NCBI GenBank assembly: GCA_002748735.1
Contig: PDTC01000009.1
Location: 111,331 to 175,330 of the forward strand
Origin: Desulfobulbus propionicus
GTDB taxonomy: Bacteria > Desulfobacterota > Desulfobulbia > Desulfobulbales > Desulfobulbaceae
Length of the DNA stretch: 64,000 nt
Direction: 5' to 3'
This document shows positions 57,562 to 64,000 of this stretch, in pieces; the first letter of the stretch is position 1, and every line of letters begins with the position of its first letter. Position numbers and translations under genes: made by a program. The notes under the pieces were generated by a model that saw only the letters and a list, made by a program, of their open reading frames with translations, did no database searches and had not been told where the DNA came from.

Positions 57562-58260
57562 CTACCACAACCTCTGCTGTTCCCTGGCACCTCCAGGTTC
57601 AGTGACAAAGTATTCTCTCACCCCTTTAAAGGTGCGGCGGTGTTCTGCACAGGGCCCATAGGTGGCCACTGCCTGTCGGTGCTCTCTGGTAGGATAGCCC
57701 TGGTTGCGTCTGAAGTTGTACTGGGGATATCGTTCGTGCAATTGTGCCATAATTCGGTCCCTGGTGACCTTGGCAACGATGGAAGCGGCGGCGATGGAGG
57801 CACTCTTTGACTCTCCCTTGATCAGGGCCTGCTGGTCGATATCAAGGGAGGTGGTGAACTTGCCGTCAACAAGAAGAAAGTCGGGACGGCACCGGCAGGT
57901 GTGGATGCAGTCGGCAACGGCCCGTTCCATGGCCAACAGCGATGCCCTCAGGATATTGTACGTCTCTATCTCTCTTGCAGAGACAGAACCAACACCAATC
58001 ATCGCCGCTCCTGACGTCAACTGCGCAAAAAGTTTTTCCCGACGGGCTGCCGAGAGCGTCTTCGAGTCCTGGTACAGGGAAGGCTCGTCTCCGGGAGCAA
58101 GGACAACACAGCCTGCAACTACAGGTCCGGCCAGCGGACCACGCCCGGCTTCATCCACTCCGGCAATGCAGGTGTACCCCCGCTCGGTGAGCTGCCGCTC
58201 CAGGCGGAAGGTATCCCGCTGGCCATTCTCACTGTCCAACGCTGCCACCCTGGTATTCAT
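57562..58260 (-). CDS. rnhB: Ribonuclease HII
   Basis: It removes RNA primers and single ribonucleotides from DNA. The core has the catalytic text GVDEAGRGPLAGPVVAG (Asp-Glu), YNILRASLLAM, LVDG, and KGESKSASIAAASIVAKVTRD (shown in part) with the third acidic residue. The length is usual. I chose the ATG at 58260; a TTG at 58287 is also in frame. The gene is about 27 nt after rplS and co-transcribed. Confidence 0.95.
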   Translation of the reverse strand: MNTRVAALDSENGQRDTFRLERQLTERGYTCIAGVDEAGRGPLAGPVVAGCVVLAPGDEPSLYQDSKTLSAARREKLFAQLTSGAAMIGVGSVSAREIETYNILRASLLAMERAVADCIHTCRCRPDFLLVDGKFTTSLDIDQQALIKGESKSASIAAASIVAKVTRDRIMAQLHERYPQYNFRRNQGYPTREHRQAVATYGPCAEHRRTFKGVREYFVTEPGGAREQQRLW

Positions 58261-58287
58261 CAACACCAGGGCGGCAGCGAGATACAA

Positions 58288-58641
58288 CTAACGAACACCA
58301 CGCTCCTTGATGCGGGCAGCCTTACCGCGACGTTGCCGCAGGTAGTACAGCCGTGAGCGGCGAACCCGGCCCCTGGTGACCACCTCTATCTTCTCCAGGC
58401 GCGGAGAGTGCAGGGCAAAGGTCTTCTCCACACCGACGCCATGGCTGATTTTACGAACGGTGAAGCTGGCGTTCATCATCCCACGCTTACGCTTGATAAC
58501 CACACCCTCAAACACCTGTACACGCTCTTTCGTCCCCTCGATAATTCGAATATGGACCTTTACTTTATCCCCGGGACGAAACTCGGGGTGATCGAAGCGC
58601 AACTGCTCCCTGTCAATCCTATCAATAATAGACATACTCAT
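58288..58641 (-). CDS. rplS: 50S ribosomal protein L19
   Basis: This 117-residue protein is at the 30S-50S interface. [22 protein letters not shown]-type text (cut here) and the [13 protein letters not shown] block followed by [15 protein letters not shown] are diagnostic. I chose the ATG at 58641; the frame is open a further 45 codons but that stretch is not conserved. The 252 bp upstream contain a terminator of the preceding operon and must hold its own promoter, which I could not place. Confidence 0.96.
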   Translation of the reverse strand: MSMSIIDRIDREQLRFDHPEFRPGDKVKVHIRIIEGTKERVQVFEGVVIKRKRGMMNASFTVRKISHGVGVEKTFALHSPRLEKIEVVTRGRVRRSRLYYLRQRRGKAARIKERGVR

Positions 58642-58801
58642 TGTTCTCGAATTTACGGGCTGAAAAAAGTGATATTGGCCAGGCCCGATGGATGCCTCCG
58701 GTTCATCCATGCTATAGCGTTTAGGTACCCACAGCCAGTGACGCACGTCACTCCTGAGTACTGTCCGGTGCTCCACTGTATGAATGGAGAACTCGTTTAC
58801 A

Positions 58802-58829
58802 CAAAAACAAAAAACAGGCTATACCTGCT
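58802..58829 (-). terminator. Rho-independent terminator after the trmD-linked methyltransferase
   Basis: On the minus strand, AGCAGG, TATAG, CCTGTT forms a 6-bp stem (one G-T) followed by TTTTTTGTTTTT. It is 65 nt after the methyltransferase stop and separates that operon from rplS. Confidence 0.6.
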
Positions 58830-58893
58830 GGTTACAAAGACAACTGCTTTACCTCAATACCTCAAAAACTGAAACCATCTTTTTGCACCAGGG

Positions 58894-59457
58894 TCATGAA
58901 GCCAGCAACCGGTCCATTATAATGGCAGCGGCCGACCTCACAGAAAGGTGATTATACCGGCCTCCACCCTGCAGCGGTTCAAGTACCATGTCCGCCTGGG
59001 ACAACACATCCGGGGCAAGTCCCCATGCCGTCCCCAGCAGAAGGAGTATCTGTCTGCCCCGGCTGATCTGCACCCGCAGGGCATCATGGGCAAACGCCAG
59101 CTCAGTACGTCTTGCACTGGTTGCAACCACAAGCGGTTGTTCGTCTTTTTCACCGGTCATCTTTGTGACAACCTCTGCCAGGTCGCTGGCGATGGCAATT
59201 CGCGCCAGGGCTGTCCGTCTGTCAGGATTGACTCGCCTGCCCAACCCTTCGACCCAGTGATCAATGATGTCCTGTGCCAGTCGCTGCTGTTCACCATGCG
59301 GAGTGACAATCCAGTAGGTACCGATACCATAGGTACAGGCAGCTCTGGCTATATCGTGTATATCCAGATTGGTCACCGAAGAACAGATGACCTCGCCCTG
59401 TCGGTTGACCACTGGATAGTGGAGCAAGGCGACATCTACCTTTGGTTCGATACCCAT
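58894..59457 (-). CDS. trmD-linked SPOUT-like RNA methyltransferase (PF09936 type)
   Basis: The 187 residues fit the SAM-dependent RNA methyltransferase family found next to trmD in many anaerobes: VALLHYPVVNRQGEVICSSVTNLD (cut here) at the N-terminus, DIARAACTYGIGTYWIV, and a C-terminal GTAWGLAPDVL and GRYNHLSVRSAAAIIMDRLL (cut here) region compatible with the SPOUT knot. The RNA target is unknown. The start overlaps the trmD stop by 1 nt. Confidence 0.88.
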   Translation of the reverse strand: MGIEPKVDVALLHYPVVNRQGEVICSSVTNLDIHDIARAACTYGIGTYWIVTPHGEQQRLAQDIIDHWVEGLGRRVNPDRRTALARIAIASDLAEVVTKMTGEKDEQPLVVATSARRTELAFAHDALRVQISRGRQILLLLGTAWGLAPDVLSQADMVLEPLQGGGRYNHLSVRSAAAIIMDRLLAS

Positions 59458-60215
59458 CAGTCTCTGTGGCCGAGACGGCGGAGCTCATCAAGGAGCCCAG
59501 CCTCTTCCAGCACCTTTTCCTCGGCCTGAGAAAACCCTGGATTACGCAACAGTTCTGGCCGACGCTGCAGGGTCAACCGCACTGACTCCACCAATCTGTA
59601 CGCGGCAATTTTTTCATGGTCACCGCTGAGCAGCACCTCGGGGACCCTGTCTCCCTCAAAATCACGCGGTCGCGTGTACTGGCCATGTTTGAGCAGACCA
59701 CAACTGAAGGTGTCATTTTCAGCACTGTCGGCACATCCGAGCACACCCGGCAACAGTCGGATAATCGAATCGACCAGGACCATGGCCGCCAGCTCACCGC
59801 CGGTCAGGATATAATCGCCGATGGAAATTTCCTCATCCACATGGTGACGCCGAAAACGTTCATCAACACCTTCATACCGGCCGCACACGAGAATCAACCG
59901 CTCACATCCAGATAACTCCTCGGCCTTGTTCTGGTTATATCGGGTACCTGCGGGCGTCAACAGCACCACCCGACCCTTTACTCCGGTTTGCCGAACCTGC
60001 CGCAGGCAGGCGACCAGAGGCTCAGGTTTCATGACCATCCCTTCGCCCCCCCCAAACGGGCGGTCATCGGTGGTCCGCTGTCTGTCCAGGGCGAAATCCC
60101 GGATATTGTGCAGGTGTATCTGGACAGCCCTATCGGCGACAGCACGCCGGATAATCCCTTCCTCGAGCGGACCGGTGAACAGCCCCGGGAAAATCGTTAC
60201 AATGTCGAAGATCAT
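59457..60215 (-). CDS. trmD: tRNA (guanine-N1)-methyltransferase
   Basis: TrmD makes m1G37 in tRNA and prevents +1 frameshifting. The 252 residues have the MIFDIVTIFPGLF start, GGGEGMVMKPEPL, CGRYEGVDERF and the trefoil-knot SAM site SIGDYILTGGELAAMV. Asp and Arg catalytic residues of the family are in place. It overlaps rimM by 4 nt, as in the standard rpsP-rimM-trmD-rplS order. Confidence 0.97.
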   Translation of the reverse strand: MIFDIVTIFPGLFTGPLEEGIIRRAVADRAVQIHLHNIRDFALDRQRTTDDRPFGGGEGMVMKPEPLVACLRQVRQTGVKGRVVLLTPAGTRYNQNKAEELSGCERLILVCGRYEGVDERFRRHHVDEEISIGDYILTGGELAAMVLVDSIIRLLPGVLGCADSAENDTFSCGLLKHGQYTRPRDFEGDRVPEVLLSGDHEKIAAYRLVESVRLTLQRRPELLRNPGFSQAEEKVLEEAGLLDELRRLGHRD

Positions 60216-60754
60216 ACGCGTTCCGGGCGATTTATCTCAAGGAGCCCAGGCGGCAGTTCCAAGACAACCCGTTCTTCATCTATCTGCAGAATAAATTCCG
60301 CCACAACCGGCACGAGATATTCTCGGTCACCGGCAAAAATCCGCATCACATCCTGGCCGGGACGCTGGAGAAAGCCCGATACCCTCCCAAGAACCCGACC
60401 ATCTGCGCTATGGGCAAGCTTTCCTTCAAGCTCATGCAGGTACAACCGGCCATTAGCTGGCAGATCATCGAGGTGTAGCCAGACGCTTCTGCCCACCAGG
60501 TGTTCTGCCGCATTTCTGTGGTCGATTTCGTGCAGCCCCAGCAGTACCATCCGCCCCTGTGGCCGAACCTGCCGCACAGTATACGCTTTTTCGGGAAATG
60601 CTTCAGCCTCGCCCAGAAAGACTCTGGGGTAATCCCGAAAGTTTTCAGGTTGACCGGAATCGGCAAAGACCTTGATCTCTCCTCGAATTCCGTGCGCCTT
60701 GACAACCTTACCCAACAGGAGATACCGGTTTTCACCGCTGCTCCCCTGCTGCAT
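60212..60754 (-). CDS. rimM: 16S rRNA processing protein RimM
   Basis: RimM helps mature the 30S head and binds S19. The 180 residues have the LLLGKVVKAHGIRGEIKV start and a PRC-barrel C-terminus (LIPVVAEFI-type text at LVPVVAEFILQID). I chose the ATG at 60754, 4 nt after the KH protein gene; the frame is open 44 more codons into that gene but without conserved sequence. Confidence 0.95.
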   Translation of the reverse strand: MQQGSSGENRYLLLGKVVKAHGIRGEIKVFADSGQPENFRDYPRVFLGEAEAFPEKAYTVRQVRPQGRMVLLGLHEIDHRNAAEHLVGRSVWLHLDDLPANGRLYLHELEGKLAHSADGRVLGRVSGFLQRPGQDVMRIFAGDREYLVPVVAEFILQIDEERVVLELPPGLLEINRPERV

Positions 60755-60758
60755 GACC

Positions 60759-60989
60759 CTACTCGACGATTTCGAGGCGGGACTGTTTTTTCTCTTGAGC
60801 CGCCACTGCGGCGAGCAATGAGCGCATCGCCCTGGCAGTCCGTCCCTGCTTGCCGATGACCTTGCCCAGATCCTCCTTGGCCACACGCAACTGGATGGTG
60901 CACAGGTCGTCCGTTTCCACCATGCTCACGTCTACAGCATCGGGATTGTCCACCAGGCGGGACGCCATAAACCGAGCCAGCTCATCCAT
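60759..60989 (-). CDS. khpA: KH-domain RNA-binding protein KhpA
   Basis: This 76-residue protein has a single KH domain with the GxxG loop in GKVIGKQGRTARAMR. KhpA often partners KhpB/Jag in RNA regulation. It is located between rpsP and rimM, its usual place. Gaps are 4 nt on each side, so expression is coupled. Confidence 0.95.
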   Translation of the reverse strand: MDELARFMASRLVDNPDAVDVSMVETDDLCTIQLRVAKEDLGKVIGKQGRTARAMRSLLAAVAAQEKKQSRLEIVE

Positions 60990-60993
60990 GGCT

Positions 60994-61254
60994 CTAGGCC
61001 TCGGTCAACGGAGCCGCCGGGACAGCCTTCTTGATCAGGCTTGTCACAGTTCCTGAAGGTTTGGCACCTTTGGCCAGCCAGTCGTTGAGTTTTTCGGTGT
61101 CAAGCGTGATGGCAGCTGGTTCCTGCATGGGGTCATAGGTCCCGACGATGTCCAAAAACTTTCCATCACGGGGTGATTCACTGTTGGCGACAACAATACG
61201 GTAAAACGGTTTCTTCTTGCGACCCTTTCTGGTCAAGCGAATACGTACAGCCAT
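60994..61254 (-). CDS. rpsP: 30S ribosomal protein S16
   Basis: This 86-residue protein begins [20 protein letters not shown] and contains the DIVGTYDP block. AGGAGG lies 9 nt before the chosen ATG; another ATG two codons upstream is only 3 nt from it. It follows ffh by about 65 nt, the common Desulfobacterota order. Confidence 0.97.
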   Translation of the reverse strand: MAVRIRLTRKGRKKKPFYRIVVANSESPRDGKFLDIVGTYDPMQEPAAITLDTEKLNDWLAKGAKPSGTVTSLIKKAVPAAPLTEA

Positions 61255-61322
61255 GTGCATTCTCCTCCTGTGGAGTGCGGTATCTCGACAGTTTATCTGG
61301 GGTATGTGCTACTTTTTTACAA

Positions 61323-62672
61323 TTAACGCCGTAATCCCTTGGGCAGCTTACGGCGTTTACCACCGCGTACCGCCGCTTTGCCCTTGAGTTTTTTCATCAT
61401 TTTCAACATCATCGAATAACTTTTAAGCACCCGGTTGACCTCGGCCACCGAAGTACCCGAGCCCCTGGCAATGCGCTGCCGTCGGCTCGCATTGATGATC
61501 CGGTGATTGCCCCGCTCCTTTGCAGTCATCGAGCGGATAATCGCCTCGGTTTTTTTCAGCTCTTTTTCGTCCGGCTGCGGTGCGTCCTTGAGCTGCTTAA
61601 GCTTGTTTATCCCTGGGATCATGTTCATCAACTCGCCAAGATTTCCCATTTTCTTGATCTGCTGAATCTGATCAAGAAAATCTTCCAGGGTAAAAGCGTT
61701 TTTCTGGATCTTCCGTGCCAGCCGTTTGGCTTCCTTCTGATCCACTACCGCCTCGGCCTTTTCAATAAGGCTGAGAACATCTCCCATACCAAGGATACGT
61801 GAGGCAACCCGTTCCGGATGAAAGACTTCAAGGGCATCTACAGCTTCGCCGACACCGACAAACTTCACGGGCTTGCCAGTAACATTTTTGACGGAAAGCG
61901 CCGCGCCTCCGCGGGCATCACCTTCCATCTTGGTGAGGACGACACCGGTTATCTCGAGCTCCTTATTAAAGGCGTCAGCCACTGTTACCGCATCCTGGCC
62001 GGTCATGGCGTCAGCGACGAACAGAACCTCGGAAAGCTCAACCGTGGCCGCGATCTTCCGGAGCTCATCCATCAGCTCCTGATCAACATGCAACCGGCCA
62101 GCCGTATCGATTAACACGGTGTCATGATTGCCCTGGGTTGCCTGTTGAACAGCGCTACGGGCAATATCAACCGGATGCTGGTCTGTTGAGGAAGGGAAGA
62201 CCGGAACGCCTATCTGTTCGCCGAGTACATGCAGCTGATCAATGGCAGCCGGTCGGTAGACGTCGGCAGGCACCATAAGGGGACGGCGCCCCTTACTCAG
62301 CAGCATTTTTGCCAGTTTGGCGGTCGTGGTTGTCTTACCGCTGCCCTGCAGGCCAGCCATCATGATCACCACCGGCTGACGGCCATCAAGGCGCAGCGGC
62401 TCAGCCTGACTTCCCAGGAGTCTCACCAGCTCGTCATGGACGAGCTTGATGACCTGCTGTCCTGGCGCAAGACTTGCCAGCACCTCCTTCCCCACGGCCT
62501 TTTCGGTAACCGCGGCAATAAACTCCTTGACCACGCTAAAGTTGACATCCGCCTCAAGCAGGGCAGTGCGCACCTCTCGCATGGCGTCGGCGATATTCTC
62601 TTCAGTCAGGGTGCCGTGGCCGCGCAGCTTTTTAAAAACAGCATCAAGCCGGTCTGTCAGATTCTCAAACAT
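61323..62672 (-). CDS. ffh: Signal recognition particle protein Ffh
   Basis: Ffh with 4.5S RNA targets membrane proteins co-translationally. The 449 residues have the N domain, a G domain with GLQGSGKTTTTAKLA, DTAGRLH and TKMEGDARGG, and a Met-rich M domain whose RNA-binding text is RRQRIARGSGTSVAEVN; the C-terminus is Lys-rich. A good promoter lies 210 bp upstream. Confidence 0.97.
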   Translation of the reverse strand: MFENLTDRLDAVFKKLRGHGTLTEENIADAMREVRTALLEADVNFSVVKEFIAAVTEKAVGKEVLASLAPGQQVIKLVHDELVRLLGSQAEPLRLDGRQPVVIMMAGLQGSGKTTTTAKLAKMLLSKGRRPLMVPADVYRPAAIDQLHVLGEQIGVPVFPSSTDQHPVDIARSAVQQATQGNHDTVLIDTAGRLHVDQELMDELRKIAATVELSEVLFVADAMTGQDAVTVADAFNKELEITGVVLTKMEGDARGGAALSVKNVTGKPVKFVGVGEAVDALEVFHPERVASRILGMGDVLSLIEKAEAVVDQKEAKRLARKIQKNAFTLEDFLDQIQQIKKMGNLGELMNMIPGINKLKQLKDAPQPDEKELKKTEAIIRSMTAKERGNHRIINASRRQRIARGSGTSVAEVNRVLKSYSMMLKMMKKLKGKAAVRGGKRRKLPKGLRR

Positions 62673-62883
62673 AGTTCATTTCATACGATGAGCTATTCAA
62701 TAACAGGGTGCCCACGACGTTGCCCTGATCACTGAAGGGAAACGTGAAGTTTTCGGGGGTACAACCAAGGCAGGCAGCACTGCCTATCACCGGTACGCAG
62801 CTCGTCTTCCGGCAATAACAGTTAGCCATACCGCAGAGATTGAAAAACTTCTGTGCAAGACTCCCGTAAAGCGCAAACGATAA

Positions 62884-62912
62884 TAGATACCCTACTGTAT
62901 CGTTCTTGTCAA
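62884..62912 (-). promoter_or_regulatory. Probable sigma-70 promoter of the ffh-rpsP-trmD operon
   Basis: On the minus strand, TTGACA (62907-62912), a 17-nt spacer and TATCTA (62884-62889), with TATTAT also 4 nt further on. It lies about 30 bp after fabD and starts a leader of about 205 nt before ffh. Confidence 0.55.
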
Positions 62913-62942
62913 GCATGGGCCATCAGGGCGCAAGGCGCCTGT

Positions 62943-63887
62943 CTACGCTGCAATGGCCCGGGCCACCCTGTCCATGGCATCCGGTGTATCTGCCTGCAGG
63001 CAGACAATCCCGGATTTTCGCGGCAACAGTTTTTTCATCATACCAGTGAGGACGCTCTTGGGGCCCAGCTCCACAAATATCTCAACACCGGCATCAACCA
63101 TAGCGGCAATGCTGTCTACCCACCGCACTCTCGAAACGACCTGTTCGGCCATTATCCGGCGGATCTCGTCAGGTCTCTGCTCAGTACTCGCTGTTATATT
63201 AAAGAACACCGGCAATGCCGGTGGATGGACTTCAACCGTATCGATAAAACTCCTGAAATCTTCGACAGCACCTGCAACCAGCGGGCTGTGGTTGGCAAGA
63301 CTCACGGGCAGGGGAATACACTTGCCGCCCTCTTCGCGGCACAGGGCTCCAAGTCCTTCAAGCCCTTTTTCGTCTCCGGAAATAACAATCTGCTGCGGCG
63401 TGTTGTGGTTGGCGACAACGACAACGCCCTCGCCCTCATACTCGTTGAGAAGCCGTTCAATCGTTGCGATATCCAGTCCAAGAACGGCGTGCATGCCTCC
63501 GGGCCGAGCCGTCCCTTCACGCTCCATGAGCTCGCCCCGCCGGGTGACCAGGCGCAGGGCATCATCTTCCGCGAAGACTCCGGCACAGAAAAGCGCTGAG
63601 TACTCACCAAGGCTGTGCCCGGCACTACAGACAGGCTTGAAACCGGGCAGCCGCTTCTGCAGTTGCTGCCAGCAGATAAGGTTGATCGCTGTCAGCGCCG
63701 GTTGCAGATGAATCCCGCGGGTCAGCTCTTCCAGCGGCCCCTCCTGAGTCAAGCGGACCAGGGGATACCCGCTGATCTTCTCAGCCCGCTCAAGGAGCTC
63801 AGCGGCTTCGACGTCATCAAGAAACGGGGCACCCATACCCACATACTGGGACCCCTGCCCCGGAAAAAGTATAGCTGTTTTTTTCAT
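62943..63887 (-). CDS. fabD: Malonyl CoA-acyl carrier protein transacylase
   Basis: FabD loads malonate onto ACP for fatty acid synthesis. The 314 residues have LFPGQGSQYVGMG, the nucleophile S92 in AGHSLGEYSAL, the catalytic His in LANHSPLV and VELGPKSVL near the C-terminus. Its ATG overlaps the stop of lspA (ATGA), so the two are translationally coupled. fabH or other fab genes are not adjacent here. Confidence 0.96.
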   Translation of the reverse strand: MKKTAILFPGQGSQYVGMGAPFLDDVEAAELLERAEKISGYPLVRLTQEGPLEELTRGIHLQPALTAINLICWQQLQKRLPGFKPVCSAGHSLGEYSALFCAGVFAEDDALRLVTRRGELMEREGTARPGGMHAVLGLDIATIERLLNEYEGEGVVVVANHNTPQQIVISGDEKGLEGLGALCREEGGKCIPLPVSLANHSPLVAGAVEDFRSFIDTVEVHPPALPVFFNITASTEQRPDEIRRIMAEQVVSRVRWVDSIAAMVDAGVEIFVELGPKSVLTGMMKKLLPRKSGIVCLQADTPDAMDRVARAIAA

Positions 63888-64000
63888 CTGTCACCCACCT
63901 GTTGCTGCCTGTCCGCGCGGTCAAAAAGTACGCTGACAAAAATAAACACGGTCACGCCGATAGTGATTCCTGCATCGGCAACATTAAACGCCGGCCAATG
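63884..64000 (-). CDS. lspA: Lipoprotein signal peptidase II, C-terminal end only
   Basis: The last 38 codons of LspA, the aspartyl protease that cleaves lipoprotein signal peptides. The visible sequence starts with WPAFNVADAGITIG, holding the second catalytic Asp region (FNVAD), followed by the last transmembrane helix and a short polar tail. The rest lies beyond 64000. Its stop overlaps the fabD start by 3 nt. Confidence 0.88.
   Translation of the reverse strand, partial: HWPAFNVADAGITIGVTVFIFVSVLFDRADRQQQVGDR

Noticed and set aside
62665-62916. 83-codon Cys-containing minus-strand ORF between fabD and ffh
   Set aside because: Its start region is the TTGACA/TATCTA promoter of ffh and its end overlaps the ffh start; no motif or ribosome-binding site supports it.

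Overview
The window is ordinary bacterial chromosome from a Gram-negative organism. Lipid A and LPS genes (lptE, lptF, a LpxE-like phosphatase, an ArnT-like transferase), lipoproteins and lspA indicate an outer membrane. Gene order (leuS-lptE; rpsF-rpsR-DUF2232-rplI-dnaB; rplU-rpmA-obg-proB-proA-nadD; lspA-fabD-ffh-rpsP-khpA-rimM-trmD-rplS-rnhB-yraN), a rubredoxin, a 115-kDa-class NAD glutamate dehydrogenase and a stand-alone CbiA/DsrN-like amidase together suggest an anaerobic Desulfobacterota (deltaproteobacterial) genome, probably Desulfobulbales. That placement is inference from gene content; there is no rRNA or tRNA here.

Layout. (1) 1-1.9 kb: 5' end of argJ (minus) divergent from a cardiolipin synthase. 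(2) 1.9-5.1 kb: a short, AT-rich accessory segment. It has a decapitated metallophosphoesterase fragment at its left border, a Cache-HAMP sensor without an output domain, an orphan ORF, a pseudo-receiver protein, and broken IS5-like transposase remnants at the right border. (3) 5.1-13.8 kb, plus strand: mazG, rpsF-rpsR-DUF2232-rplI, dnaB, leuS, lptE, dus. (4) 13.9-16.5 kb, minus: ssb, a spore-photoproduct-lyase-like radical SAM protein and a family 2 glycosyltransferase. (5) 16.8-25.6 kb: rng, an M23 peptidase and lptF with a zinc-binding-looking tail; a divergent PAP2 phosphatase/GT39 pair; nnrDE. (6) 37.1-25.7 kb, minus: rplU-rpmA, a terminator, then obgE-proB-proA-nadD, an endonuclease Q-UvrD helicase fusion, a hybrid histidine kinase and a PAS-GGDEF response regulator. 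(7) 37.3-43.4 kb: rubredoxin, SYLF protein, 5-formyl-THF cyclo-ligase, folD, large GDH. (8) 51.7-43.7 kb, minus: a radical SAM protein (TIGR03960/TIGR03936), a D-Ala-D-Ala carboxypeptidase, uvrB, a DUF374 acyltransferase and the CbiA/DsrN-like amidase. (9) 51.8-52.9 kb: an AMIN-domain protein. (10) 64.0-52.9 kb, minus: lspA (partial)-fabD, ffh-rpsP-khpA-rimM-trmD-RNA methyltransferase, rplS-rnhB-yraN-pdxA-tmk-TPR lipoprotein-lipoprotein.

Most genes are translation, replication, envelope and cofactor housekeeping genes in tightly overlapping operons. The most unusual locus is the 1099-residue EndoQ-UvrD fusion at 28787-32086. It joins a deaminated-base endonuclease to an SF1 helicase and carries a candidate beta-clamp-binding motif at the end of each module (QLELF at about residue 431, QLRLF at the C-terminus). 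It lies in one transcription unit with a cytoplasmic phosphorelay that ends in a diguanylate cyclase. I saw no CRISPR array, prophage, intact IS element, tRNA, rRNA or recognisable riboswitch.
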